The position numbers and the translations under genes are program-made. The notes under the pieces were generated by a model that saw only the letters and a list, made by a program, of their open reading frames with translations, ran no database searches and was not told where the DNA came from. From contig AJFK01000093.1 of NCBI GenBank assembly GCA_000467715.1, forward strand, positions 124,001 to 188,000: DNA of 64,000 nt, read 5' to 3'. The DNA is from Hysterium pulicare CBS 123377 (Eukaryota; Ascomycota; Dothideomycetes; Hysteriales; Hysteriaceae). This document shows, piece by piece, positions 45,205-57,800 of the stretch; position 1 is the first letter of the stretch, and each line of letters starts with the position of its first letter.

Positions 45205-47034
45205 AAACCAGATATTCGAAGGCTGTGAAGGTAAAGCAAGAGTGTAGCAATGCCTGCACCATGAAACTGATATTGTGAGGTAGAGGTTGAAAGATGATGT
45301 GATTCCAAAACATTAGAACTAGAGAAGGCCCGCTGGTAGGGGATAAACAGACTTGGGAGAACAATTAGAACAGGTAGGTATAGTCTGATGGGATTGTAAA
45401 AATCGATGTCACATAGAACTATTCACAACGAAAAACCGTGCCGCAATTTACATTCGACCTTCGCCTAAGTTTGTACGCTACTTGCTTCATTGGCAATGCC
45501 AACAACTCGTCCGGATTCTTGCAGCCAAGCTGTGTCTGAGCAAACGTCGCATAGAAGTGATGCGAGAGAGTAGGGTTAGAGGTTGGGATCTGAAGAAATT
45601 CGTTTTTGGGAAACGTTAACATATCGGCTTAGTAATAGGCGCCTTGGCGGCCACAGACCTCACCCCCTGACCTGCATCCCTCCTCTTTCATACGTGTATA
45701 CATAACCTGATAAGATGAAAAACTGGTATTCCCTATCAATACGCGTCATCTACACGCTACTTATTACCTATTTTTTGGTTCACTAGGCCCAGTGTTTGAC
45801 CATCGGACAGTGGCCATGCTGTAAAGAATCCCAAGACATGCGCCCAACAACTATCATTAAGGATGGCACTGGCATTTTCAGCCCACAAGATGGTATTATC
45901 CAGCGCTTTGAAACCCAAACTTCCGGAACCCATCGAATCAACTCTGGGTCAAATTCAAGGATACATGTCACTTCCAACCCATGAGCCCTTCTCCCCTACC
46001 TTCTCCTTCATGAGCAACTCTGGAATTACGGCACAGGCTTTGAAAACTCATTCAATGGTATTTCAAAAGTTATGGCACAGTGCCAATGATTCGAAATTGC
46101 TCGTTTCTTGCCCGACATTCTCCAACTTAGGATTAGGGCACAGGCTACAGAGCTCCCTTCATGAGCACTAGATAAGTGTCTTCTGCAGAACTAAAAGTAA
46201 AATTTGTACATCTGTTCGTTGAGGCGTCTTCGTATATAAACATGATAACTATTAGGTACAGGTCAATATGTGATAACCCAAGTTTGGAAGTCTTGAATGT
46301 TTCGATGATCGTACTTCAGAATTGCCTGCAATTGCTTATAGCCGTCTGTTGTTATATATGCGCGTTTACGTGATCCAGTAACGAGAGGGCTTGTTGGTCG
46401 GATTTGATCTAGAGTTAATCACACCGAAAATACCCATATGTACGGTAGAAGCACTAAGGTCGTTACGCAAGCTGAAATCGTTTTTTAGTCTGTATTATTG
46501 AAGATGCCTTGTGGGGTCTGAGAAATACGGAGAGTTACTTTATATAGAAGCCCCTGATAACTCCTAGAATTTGGGATGGAGTCGATCAGTACCCAAGGTT
46601 GATAGCTATCTGGAGTTTTTCTCTAAAACTAACGAATGTCATCAAGGGCTGACTATACCTAAGCATATTGTCCATTGTGACTAAAAACTGGTCTTATGAT
46701 CCATGTAATGAATATTAAGAGGGGAGGGCACATGTTGAAGCGTAGCGCAGTATGAGCCCGCAATATGAATCTAGAAATAGTAGTGCACAAGACGTTTTCG
46801 TACAACAAGTTCAAGGAAGGAGAAACATACTGTTGGTATGAGGTGGATATCCCCTAAGGCCGTTTATCTGGTGCTGGGAATGAAGGAGATCACAAAACAA
46901 TCACGAAGAGTCTAATGTGCTATTTGTACAGTGATTGACAAAGGTATCTTCCTGTAGATTACACAATGACTGCAAAATGGTAACACAATTTAGCCTGAGT
47001 TGCGATGGGACACTGCAGTTTTGTCATTCTTCAA
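45205..47034. other. 1.8 kb AT-leaning intergenic
   Basis: No gene is recognised. The sequence near 46,600-46,690 (GTCATCAAGGGCTGAC, CCTAAGCA) faintly recalls the dispersed repeat of copies A and B, too weakly to call. Confidence 0.45.
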
Positions 47035-48211
47035 TTATACTCTCCTCCTTCCAAAAACCCGGAACCTCTTAACCCCTCCATCAGGAATAATCACCAATTT
47101 CAGATGCGAATACGTCTTCCCCTTCACATCTTGCAATACCTCCCCAGCAAACTCATGCTCTTTATCCGGACCCGTCTTCTGCGGGCTAAGAATCTCTACC
47201 CAGGCCGGATCATCACTCTTTGGATCCTTCTCAAAGATTCCCGCATACACCTGCACCTTTTGCGGGAAGTTGCCGCGAAAGTGCGCGGTATCGACCACGA
47301 TCTTGTCCACTTCTCCTTTCGATCCTAGCTTGACAATGGTCCAATCGACATGAACGCCTCTCGTGCGTTTCGTCTCCCACCCATCGCCCATGTCCTTGCC
47401 ACGACCGGGTAAGAGGAGGTTATCTTTAGTGCCAAAATGCTGATCTGAGCAGCTGGTCGCCACACCGCCCATAACTGTAGCAGCTAGATCAAATACCTCG
47501 TCCACGGATTCGGGGAACACGGGAACCGCGACGCCGTAGAGTCTGAATCTTGCGATCCCACCATCTGGAAACATGCATAACCGAACATGGGTATATGCTT
47601 TCTCAGTGAGCTTGTCTAAAAGCCAGCCATGTCGTTGAGTAGGACCGCATTCCGTCTTCGCTAGTATAGTCTCCCAACCCCCATATCCATCCTTCTTCAC
47701 TTCATCCTCCTCTTTGTCGTTCGTGACGAAACAGCCTTCCACAGCGACCTCAGGAGCATGGTTCCCGTTGAAGAACGCAGTGTCTATCTCTACGCCTCCG
47801 ACTTTCCCGCTCGAAACGCCGAGTCGGAATACGACCCAATCGAAGGGTTCGGTGTTATGTCGTCGTGTTTCCCAACCATCGTACCAAGCGCCGGCATATG
47901 TGAATACGCCCGGTTTACGGACTGGAGGTGTTGGGGTTATGAGGTTGGAGGCTGAAGCGAACCATTCGTCGGAAAAGGACAGGATTTGGGAGCCAAGTGG
48001 AGCGGAGATGAGATCTATTGTTTGAGAAATTAGCTTGGTTAGGGAATTCCTCCTTGGGAAGAAGGCCGGGAAACTCTTCTGGGGAAATTGGTATACCTGT
48101 GTATTGCGATTTGAAGGTCGAATCAATCTGGTCGGCGGGTATGGAGCGGGCATTTGAGGTCGAAGTCGCGGTTTCTTGAACGTCTTCGGGGCTGAAAGTG
48201 CGGATCTCCAT
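47035..48211 (-). CDS. allantoicase
   Basis: Hydrolyses allantoate to ureidoglycolate and urea in purine breakdown (EC 3.5.3.4), supplying nitrogen. Two exons, 48211-48097 and 48014-47035 (82-nt intron, phase 1), give 364 residues, in the normal size range. The internal duplication that defines the family is plain: WYDGWETRRHNTEPFDWVVF with VEIDTAFFNGNHAPEVAVEG in the first repeat, and MGDGWETKRTRGVHVDWTIV with IVVDTAHFRGNFPQKVQVYA in the second. Each ends in a THVRL / SHLKL segment with PDGGIARFRLYG or PDGGVKRFRVFG. The protein ends FGRRRV. One AGATAA GATA-type site lies 180 bp upstream of the start. Confidence 0.96.
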
Positions 48212-48763
48212 GTTGAAATTGGATGTTCAAATGTTCTTCAAGGTATTTGAGACTATTGGCGTGCAATTGAGTTCGAATGTTGCTGAAAACAGAGAGACTT
48301 GATGTATAGAGGATGTACTCTGATGAATTGACTTCGGCGGGGCTAGTAGTGGGGTTAGATGTGCCGACTTCGGAATGCGCCGGTGCCTTAGATAATCGTG
48401 ATATAGGAGGGAAATTGCGTACGTATCAGGAGGTCAGTGAAAAAGATATTGACAGTTTTTCACCCGAGCACAAGAGACGCATTGAAAATTCGAATTCAGG
48501 CCGAGCCTATAGAAGACAAAGAAAGTGTAGCGCTCTCCTAGCCCCTGGTAATGCAAACCATATGGGGCTAGCATTTTGTCAAGGAGAACGCAAAAAGGAT
48601 CTCCAAGGTGCTCTAGCAGTATCCATTGCGTACTCATAGTCTATCGTACCTGTCATGCTGCCAGTTAAGATCTTCGTAGATGCGTTGAACCTGCGTCATT
48701 GCTTAATTAAGCAAGTGACCGAAAGGGATGAATATCATGATTGTTGGTCAAGATGTGACCACA
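48212..48763. other. allantoicase promoter / 3' flank of ankyrin-DIL gene
   Basis: 552 bp. Contains AGATAA (48390-48395), fitting the HGATAR consensus for AreA/NIT2-type regulators of purine catabolism. Otherwise unremarkable. Confidence 0.4.
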
Positions 48764-51317
48764 TCAGAAATTCTGGTCATTCCATCGACTGCTGTCGTAC
48801 AAACTTCCACCATTTTTGTTTCCGTTGAATTCTAGCTTGGATAAGAACTCCGGAGGAACGGTGGGTATGTACTTTCGCTCTCGCTCTTTATTCAAGCCAC
48901 CGAAGCCAGCACCATAGCTTACCAGCATATCTGTAGAGGTTGGTAATGAAAAGGGCAGCATATAGGACGGATCTAGAAGGAGATCGTCGGGCGCATCGTT
49001 TTCGTCATCTGATTGTTTCGAGGGTGCAGGAGACGGAGAGGAACCAGGCGCTACCCCTTGTCTTATCGGCGTTGTGGGAGTCTCGCCTGGACCATTTTGA
49101 TGAGCTGGAATTGGCGATGCTACCAGTGAGTCTCTCGGTTTCGCTCTGCCGGCTTTGCGCTCTGTCGATACTTTTTGTAAGTGGTTAAGATACTTCATTG
49201 CGCTTTTCTGTAGTCCTTTCTCGCCAACTTCTGGCCTGTAATACTTGGCAGCGTGAATGAGCTGTAAAGGTGATAAACGAGGCAACTGTTGCAATGTGCC
49301 CACAAGCGACTCCAAATCTTCTCCGAGGGAGGAGAAACATTGTAGCCATTGTAAAAGTTGCACAAGAGGCTCAGTATGGCGCCGGGCGGACTCAACAGTC
49401 GTTTCGCCTGTAGAAGTCATCGACCCATTCTCGTAATGCTCGGGCTGGCGGTTGTTCGATCGGGCCCAGTCCTCAAGCGTTGAAATGTTCATCCGGATTT
49501 GCATAGCTTTCGTGCGAGCTAGGTATTTGCGGTTCGACATAATTCGATTGAACAACTCCGCAGCAAGCCAGTATACCAACTGCGACAGTATCTGCGCAAT
49601 GATAACTGAGTGTATATCATATAGATCGAGAACGAAGAGAGTTGATGAGAGAAGCGAAGTGATATTTCGAGGCGAAGGTTGGGCTCTTCGCTTTGGTGAT
49701 GGTGGGCGGAATCTCTTTTCGAGGGGCTCGGGCGGTTTTGCCTTCGCTTTGGTACGGAAGATTTTCCACTCATGCTGGAAGTGAACATCTTCAAATCCAG
49801 GTATCGTCTCATGATCCAGCATGGCTTGGTCTAAAACTTTGTCCATTCTACGCTCTGCGTCTCTTATTATCAAAATGAAAATCTCGTTAACGAGCTCCGC
49901 CATCTGCAATTGAAATTCCGTGGTTGCTTGAACAAGGCCGGCATCTTTCTTCAGGTAGTGCAACAGAAGAGTAGCGTTGGACATCCAGAATGCTAGGATG
50001 GTCATATCCCACTGGTGTTTTTCAATGACTTCGTTAACCCTGTCCATGGCAGATACGAGCAGCCTTTCCAGGAGTTCGGAGCTTGAATGATAGTGAGCGT
50101 ATCGAGCGCTAAGAAAGAGAATATTGGCGGGCACGGGTTTCTGCGACGGAGATCTTTGAGGTGTCATATTGGTGATGATAATATCCAGAATTCGATCCAG
50201 TTCACTTTCTTGAAAGACGAACATTTGGTCATGAAGGCATCGATCCCATACAAACTCCTGTCCCTCTTCCAGTTCCTCTGGTGACTGCAATTGTTAGCTG
50301 TTGAGATATCACGCGAAGAGGACTCTCTACCTCTGGTTGCTCATCGAGGCCCAGGTTACCTAAATCCACCTCAAGATTTATGGCGCTCTCCATCATCATG
50401 CGACGCTTCATCTCATTTTCTGCCATCTCTTCTTCAAACCGATCCTGTGAAAAGCCAGAGTTATAGAAATCATCTGTAACCCCCGCATTGCCAATGGCAT
50501 ATCCGCTTTCATGAAGATAGTCCGAGATTTCACTATTCGGTTCGACAAAATCGAAAGCCGTTCTCCCGCTTGAAGATTTGACCTCCGGAGACGCGCCATG
50601 ATCTAGCAGCAGTTTCACAATACTTTTGTGCCTATTCGTCATAGCCCACATGAGCGAACTCCAGCGATTCCGATCTTGCTTATCCACATCCGCTCCTGCT
50701 GAGATTAAAGCCGCCACTACTTCTTCGTGGCCGAAACAGCTTGCGTATATTAATGGAGGGGTTCCTTCGGCGTCAAGGGCGTTGACGTTGATGTATTCTT
50801 TCGCATTTCCGTTGACCAGTCGTTGAACCCGCTCTACATCACCGTTTGAAGCTGCCAGATTGAGTAGGCCTTGGAGCGCTTCCCTTTTTTCCTCATCTGA
50901 CAGTTTCTCATCTGCAACCACCTTGGTCTCATCTCCAGAAGCGGCATTATCACTCTTTAGGCGAGCCTGATGGGCAAGCATTTGAACTAGACGGCTATCA
51001 CTGTCTTCCAGTTGTTGAGAATCATGATGGTCGTTGAAGCTCGGGTCGTCGAGGGATAAATTGAAGCTCAGAGGGCGGGCAGGCTTAGGCGTAGTCAAGA
51101 ATTGGGATTGCCCTGAATGTGTTCGATAAGCCACACCGTACCATTGCAGCAGCTGACAAATTTGCCTCTCACCTTTCCATGCATCGTACATCTCCGTTTC
51201 TTCTCCCATGGTAGGAACACTTCTTCGGTCGTCCAGAGATCTTGGCAAGTCATCGGGAAGAGGCCGCGGCTTCGGAGGATCGCCTGTGTAGGCGTGCTCT
51301 TCGACGGGCGAATCCAT
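48764..51317 (-). CDS. ankyrin-repeat and DIL (dilute) domain protein
   Basis: Two exons, 51317-50331 and 50284-48764 (46-nt intron), give 835 residues. Residues ~145-270 hold ankyrin repeats (EGTPPLIYASCFGHEEVVAA, NRWSSLMWAMTNRHKSIVKL, SSGRTAFDFVEPNSEI). Residues ~340-700 contain a DIL domain, otherwise known from the cargo-binding tail of class V myosins: NILFLSARYAHYHSSSELLE, WMSNATLLLHYLKKD, YWLAAELFNRIMSN. No motor domain is present. The C-terminus is disordered with LLDPSYMLPFSLPTSTDML and a conserved-looking end KYIPTVPPEFLSKLE. Ankyrin-DIL proteins are found across fungi but are little studied; a role as trafficking or polarity adaptor is inference from the DIL fold. It is divergent from the hybrid kinase gene. 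Confidence 0.88.
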
Positions 51318-51897
51318 GGTATTGCATTGGTAGTCAGAAGAAGCCAGATAGTATGTCCTGCCTCGAAGGTCGCGGGTGGCTCATGCGTGGCAGCTGCTTC
51401 CACGAGGCAGGATGCAACAGCCTCGAGGGGCGGTTCCTTTCACGTCGCAGTAGCTGCGGCGGTGCCAAAAAGGGGGGGGGATTTAATCAAGCATAACCGT
51501 CGTGAAAAGCAAAGGGCTGAGAACAAGGGGGCATGCACGAAAATGATACAAAGATATATAGCTACAGAGGTGTGCTGTAGTTGGTTTTCGTGTATAGCCC
51601 TCCTGGGCTCCATCCAATCAGATGCGGGGCCCCGGTGCATTGACGGTGATGCGGATGCTTACTCTGAGGCGCCTTTCCTAGCGGCAATCAGGAAGCCCAT
51701 CGCCCTTCCAGCCTCAACCACTTCCAAGGACACCAAAAAATATCGCCTTCTACCTGAGCATCTTTTTCACTGTACTCCTTCACGACAATTATGTACATTC
51801 GCCTGTATCGGCCGTGATACCCGTGAGCTCGACTCTAAGCTAATGCCGACGCGCGGCTGAAGGATGTCATAACTAGGGTAGACCTCCTGTGGCTACG
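51318..51897. other. divergent promoter region, ankyrin-DIL gene and hybrid kinase
   Basis: 580 bp between two divergent genes. Includes a G9 homopolymer (51472-51480). No gene is recognised. Confidence 0.45.
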
Positions 51898-54800
51898 ATG
51901 GCTTCAGATCGAGGAGCGAAGTTCTCTCGGATACTGTCGCGGCTGTTAGAGATACCGAACTACACCTGGGATACCGACATAGAGCCCTTCCACTCCGTAC
52001 GTTGTGTCTCCCATCCGACAGCTCAAGTCGATGACAAATGTGCTAATTGATGCTCCGACAGTCATACGATAATTGGCACTTCTTCGGTACCCAGGATCTT
52101 TCGAGAGAACGCGCTCTAGCGGGTGACCGGAGTACACACACATCGAAGTCTCATTCACCGGAGGGCAGACCCCAACTGAAGTCTCATCAATCCTCAAATA
52201 GCGATGCGGGTCTTACGTCTAGCGCAATGGAAGTCCCGAAGGACAGACAGGTCGTTGCGCGTGTCTCACACCATACCTTACGGTTAGAGCGAGAGTTTCA
52301 GCTTTCGAAGCTCATAAGTTCGAACAATTCAGACTCTGGATACGCGCATTTTGTTCGGCCCATCGAATTCCTTCGCCTTCCTCCGAAACCAGGAAATAAT
52401 GAAAGTCTCGTGTGTTCAATATTTGAAGCACCTGGGCCAAATTATCTCAAAGAACTTGTACAATTTGGGCCTAATTCTTTCAAGGGAACCGTCTCGAGCG
52501 ACAACTGGGAGGTTTCGTCATTGGGGTCAAAGCAAGCGGAGACAGTACCACTTCGTATGTTCATGGACTTTGCTATAGGCGCAGCCGAATGTTGCGAGAT
52601 TCTCCATCATCGCAACCGACTTGTCCACGGCGAGTTAAGGGGCGATGCTTTTCATTTCAACCTCGCGACTGGCGCCGTCAAAATGATCAATTTTGGTTCT
52701 GGGGCTAGAGCATTCGAAAATGGCCTAACAAGCTCTGGATGGTCATCCTTAAGTCGTGAAGTTGGCGTAGAACATAAACTCCAATCCATTGCTCCTGAAC
52801 AAACCGGCCGATTACAAGCTAAGCCGGATCTCCGCACCGACATTTATTCGCTCGGAATATTATTCTATATGATGTTATCGGGGGAGAATCCTTTCGTTGG
52901 CCATAACGCCCTCGAAATATTGCAGGCCGTGCTTTCCAAAAGAATACCCCCGATATCTTCGAAGCGGATGGACGTACCGGATGTGCTCTCTGCTGTTATT
53001 CAACGGATGACGCAGAAAAACATTGACGAGCGCTATCATTCCTCGTCTGGTCTGAGATACGATTTGCATCAGATTCAAAAGTTTCTTAGCGCAGGCGACG
53101 GTGATGGCCTCAAGTCGTTCCAGATCGGCACCAAAGACATCTCAAGTTTTTTCAACCTACCTACAAAACAAATTGGTCGTGAACAGGAGCGCAAACTCAT
53201 TATCGACGTCATAGAACGCGTTTCCAAGCGTCGACGAAATCCATCACGTTATGGTAAAGGCCTTAGTCTGAGCTCCAGCTCTTCTTACTCCGACCCTCGA
53301 ATTGATATAAATCAGTTGGACGACATAATTTCGGACAGTACTAGTTCAAAAGGATCTGAAGGTAGATTGAACAGCGGCTCCGGACCAGTCTTTATGGAAG
53401 CAGCAAGATCAGTACATCAGAAATCCCAGGATAGCATGCTGTCCGAAGGCTCAATTGCGGAGGAGACATCAGATATAAGACCGCACTTAGGGATGCGATT
53501 TTCTGCTGGTAGCAGGCCATCTAACAACAGCATTGATGGTTCCTCACTCAATGCACGCTCCAGCCAAATGGGCACCGAGGGTTCCCTCCTCCGCAACACG
53601 TCAAGACTGACGCGTAAAGGCCGATGCGAGGTCGTAAGTATTGAAGGAGCTGCAGGTCTAGGGAAAACCTGTCTAGTCCAAAGCATCCAAGCTACTGCTA
53701 GAAGTCATGGCTATTTCGCCATGGCCAAATTCGATCAGGAAAAGAAGGCGCCATTTGAACCACTCCTCAAAGTATTGGCAAATTTATTTAGACAGGTGTT
53801 CTCGGAGTCGGATCTGTCAACTGAATTCCACAACAACATTCGCACTTACGTTGGTCCAGTGTGGCCTATCCTACACAGGTATTTTAACCTTCCTACCCCT
53901 TCAAGGCTGAGTTCTGACGGAAAGAAAAGCTACTTAGACCTCCCAGAATGGTTGTTATCCTCCGGCACCACGGCTCAGACTCCTCAGCAGGGTGATACCC
54001 AAGTAGGTAAATCTCGCCGTAGGGATCCGTCACCTGCTCTTCATTCTGGCAGTAAGGGTAACACTGCTGCTGACTGGTTGCGATCTGGAGGATCTACCAA
54101 GTCTACAAGGTTCATGAATACCTTTATTGAGGTCTTCCGGCTCTTTGCGATATTCAAATTCATTTGCCTCTGTGTTGAAGACCTCCAGTTCGCCGACCCC
54201 GAAAGCCTGGAACTCATCCAGAGCATCGTCGCTGCTAATATCCCGATCGTTATGATTCTGACACTTCGTGGGGAAGAGCTCCTTTCGAAGGATGTTCTCG
54301 CCCTCTTATCGTCATCGTCCACCACGAAGATCCAGGTCCTGCCCTTCGATGAATCTCAGACGGCCGAATACGTTTCAGAGACCATGCATAGAGACAAAGA
54401 GTACGTTCTGCCACTTGTAGCCGTCATCCAGGAGAAAACCAGGGGAAATCCTTTCTTCATCAAGGAAATACTCGATACATGCTATCGGAAAAAATGTCTC
54501 TACTATTCCTGGAAAGATTCTCTTTGGGAGTTTGATCTCGATAAGGTATTCATTGAATTCGAGTCCCAAACCTATGGGTCACAGGTCAACAATGATTTTG
54601 TAATCAAACGGTTACAAGAGTTATCTGCTCCAACAAGATCATTGTTGGCATGGGCATCTTTGATTGGGAATACGGTGTCTTTCAGCTTACTTAGGAGTCT
54701 ACTGAGTGGAGCCAACGCGCCGGCAGATAAGACCGGATTGCCAATCCTCCATGATTCCCAAGATGCTGTCTCAGCACTGCAGGGTGCCTTGGCTGCATAC

Positions 54801-57800
54801 GTTCTGATGCCAGGAGACAACGACGATCGGTTCCGTTTCGCCCATGATCGGTACATGCAAGCGGCTGCATCCCTTATTGAATGTTACAACAAAACAGAGA
54901 TGCACTTCACAATCGCCAAAACCATGATTGAAAGCGAAAAAGACTATCATGACCATACGACACCAAACTCAAAAGCGCTCTACATTAGGGCTAGGCACGT
55001 TTGTCTAGCCGTTGATCTGATTAAATCAAAAGCACAAGACCGCGCTCCGTATCGCGATGTGCTCTATCGAGCAGCAGAGAATGCTTGTGAATCTGGAGCC
55101 CGGTCCACTGGTCTCTATTACTATACCCACTGCCTGTCTCTCCTGCAAGATGACCCCTGGGATTCAAAGTTACCGGACGTTAATTATCAGGAAACCCTTA
55201 ATCTCTTCGCAAAAACCGCCGAATGCTATTGGTTTCAAAGCATGTTTGAGGAGGCGTTGGCCATACTCCAAATTACTTTCAAGAACTGCAAAGGTGATGC
55301 CGTCGATATAGCTCCATTTTGGATACTGCAATCCCGTGTTTTTGCTGTTCGGGGCGACAACTTTGCAGCTTTTCAAGCTCTCAAACAATGTCTCGATGAA
55401 TTAGGCCACCCCATCCCAGATACGACCTGGGAAGAATGCGACGCCGAATTCCAAAGAGTCATTTCTACCTTACAAAGTATAGATAGAGAAGAGCTGTTAT
55501 CGAGACCAACCGCAACAGACGATCGCGTTGTGATGACGATGGGGCCTATATTCATCGAGATCCTGAGCGCAGCGTTCTGGAGCAATTCGTTACTCTTCTA
55601 TCAAGTCACTCTAAATCTGGTTAATCTACACCTGACCAGAGGCACCGTCCCGCAAGCGGGGCTTGCTTATGTACACTTGGCGTCCATCTGTGCTGGTCGA
55701 TTCGGTATGACTAAGCTCGCCGTCGAGATTGGCAACATAGCTGCGCGGCTATTCGATATCTATAATGACGATGCCTATACAGTGGGTCGAGGGCAAACAC
55801 TTCATGCGCTATTCATCGGTCATCTTCAGACCCACGTACGCGATCAGATCCCGATACTCAACCTAGCTATGGACTCAAGCGTCATCGCTGGAGACCGCTT
55901 ACTGGCTTTGTTAAACCTAGGAGTTGTTGCCGCGTTCAGACTGTGGTCATCCCACGATGTTGCTGAAATAGAAGCTTGGATCGACGAAGCCCCGCTAGAA
56001 TTCAAGAATTGGCAACAAGATCTTAGAGGCGGCGTTTTTCTAGTCAGTATTCGACAGTATTGCCGAGCCATGCAAGGCAAGACGCTATCCCATTCTGCGG
56101 ATTTAATACTCTCTGACGAGGAGCACCAAACTTCTACGTACCTAGAACAGCTCGAATCCAGAGCGTCAAATCCCAAACGTCCCAAGACCATTTACATGAG
56201 CTACCAACTCGTCGCACTATTCCGGTATGGATACATTCAGGAGGCGATTGCTGTAGGGAATAAGCTCCTCCCTATGATGGAGAGCGTGTGGTGTTTGCGC
56301 CTTTACTACTCCAACTTATTTTACCTTTCCCTCAGCTATATGGCTTCGATTAGGGAGAATCCTACTGATTCTGAGAAAGACAAGCGTCTTGGATTTGTCA
56401 GATCTTCCATTGAAAAGATCCGAGCATGTTCCGCTGTGACCGACCTCAATTACAGTGTTTGGACATCCCTTCTGATTGCTGAATTAGCCGGAGTTGAGGG
56501 TGATGATATGCCAGCGCTGAAGTACTATGAGGCAGCCCTTGACCACAGCGAAGTGCATGGCTTTGTGCTCGATCAAGCGCTTTCTTTCGAATTGTACGGT
56601 GAATTCCTGATCAAGAAAGGCGCTCTTCGGCCCGCCACTTCCATGCTTAGAGACGCCATGTCTTCCTATCGTCGTGTCAGTGCTTCTGGAAAGTCCGACC
56701 ATTTAACTAGCAAATACGAATGGATATTGAGGGGTACTTCAAGTTTGACAATGATGGATGTTGCCTGTCAGACAACCATCATCGATACAGGTAACACTTC
56801 CTTCAAGTTGGAGCAAAATGAGGATCAGGAAGCTCGACTCCTGGGTACAGAGAGTTCGGTTGACAGGACTAATGCATGGGTCGCTCCAAATTCTGCATCA
56901 GCTCCAAGCAAACGACCTGATACGCAGCACGCTCTTGAGGGAGGCTTTTCGGCCGAGGGCCTTGACATGATCGATCTCGCTAGCATACTGGAATCCAGTC
57001 AAGTTTTATCTTCAGAGCTCCAAGTCGATCTACTCTTGGCAAAGATGGCCGAGATTATTTTAGAATCAACAGGGGCGGATCTGTGTGGGATTGTCGTAGA
57101 AGACGATGCAGTCGGCTGGAGCATAGCAGCTGTTGGCACACCAGATGGTGTAACTTCGTATCCCGGAAGTCAGCCTCTGGAATCAGTCGAGGATCAGCTT
57201 GCCAGGCAGGTCACAAACTATGCCCTGCGTTTCAAGGAAACAGTATTCGTACAAAATCTCCTAGAAGATGACAGATTCTCGAGTGTCACCGAATCGTACC
57301 TAAAACGGAATCCCGAGGGCAAGGCAGTGATTTGTATGCCCGTTCTGCACGGAGACGACGTCATGCTGGGTTCCATCTATGTCGATGGACGACCAAACAG
57401 CTTCACGGAAAGAAACACGAATGTCCTTCGGCTGCTAGTCAATCAGATCGCAATCTCTTTAGCGAATGCTCTACTTTTTAAGCGTGTCAAGAGGGTCAGT
57501 GCAAGCAACGAGGCGATGCTTGAAGTACAGAAGAGAGCCTTAGATCAGGCACGTGAGGCTGAAAACAAAGCTCGGAAAGCAGAGGCTATAGCAATTCGCA
57601 CCATGAAACTCAAGGAAGAGGCTGCAAAGGCAAAATCGTTGTTCTTAGCAAACGTATCCCACGAGCTGCGTACTCCACTCAATGGCGTTATTGGCATGAG
57701 CGAGCTTTTGAAGGTCAGTTCCCCTAGCTTCCGCTAACCTCTGCCAAAGTCCCAAGTGGCTCATTGCTAACTCGGACCTAGGCCTCCTCCCTGAACTCTG

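Noticed and set aside
46560-46700. Possible third copy of the dispersed repeat
   Set aside because: Only scattered words match copies A and B; needs a computed alignment to separate from chance.
52047-52061. ATG 52047 as start of the hybrid kinase
   Set aside because: It lies inside the first intron; joining the exon at 51898 restores a good N-terminus with canonical GTACGT...ACAG borders.
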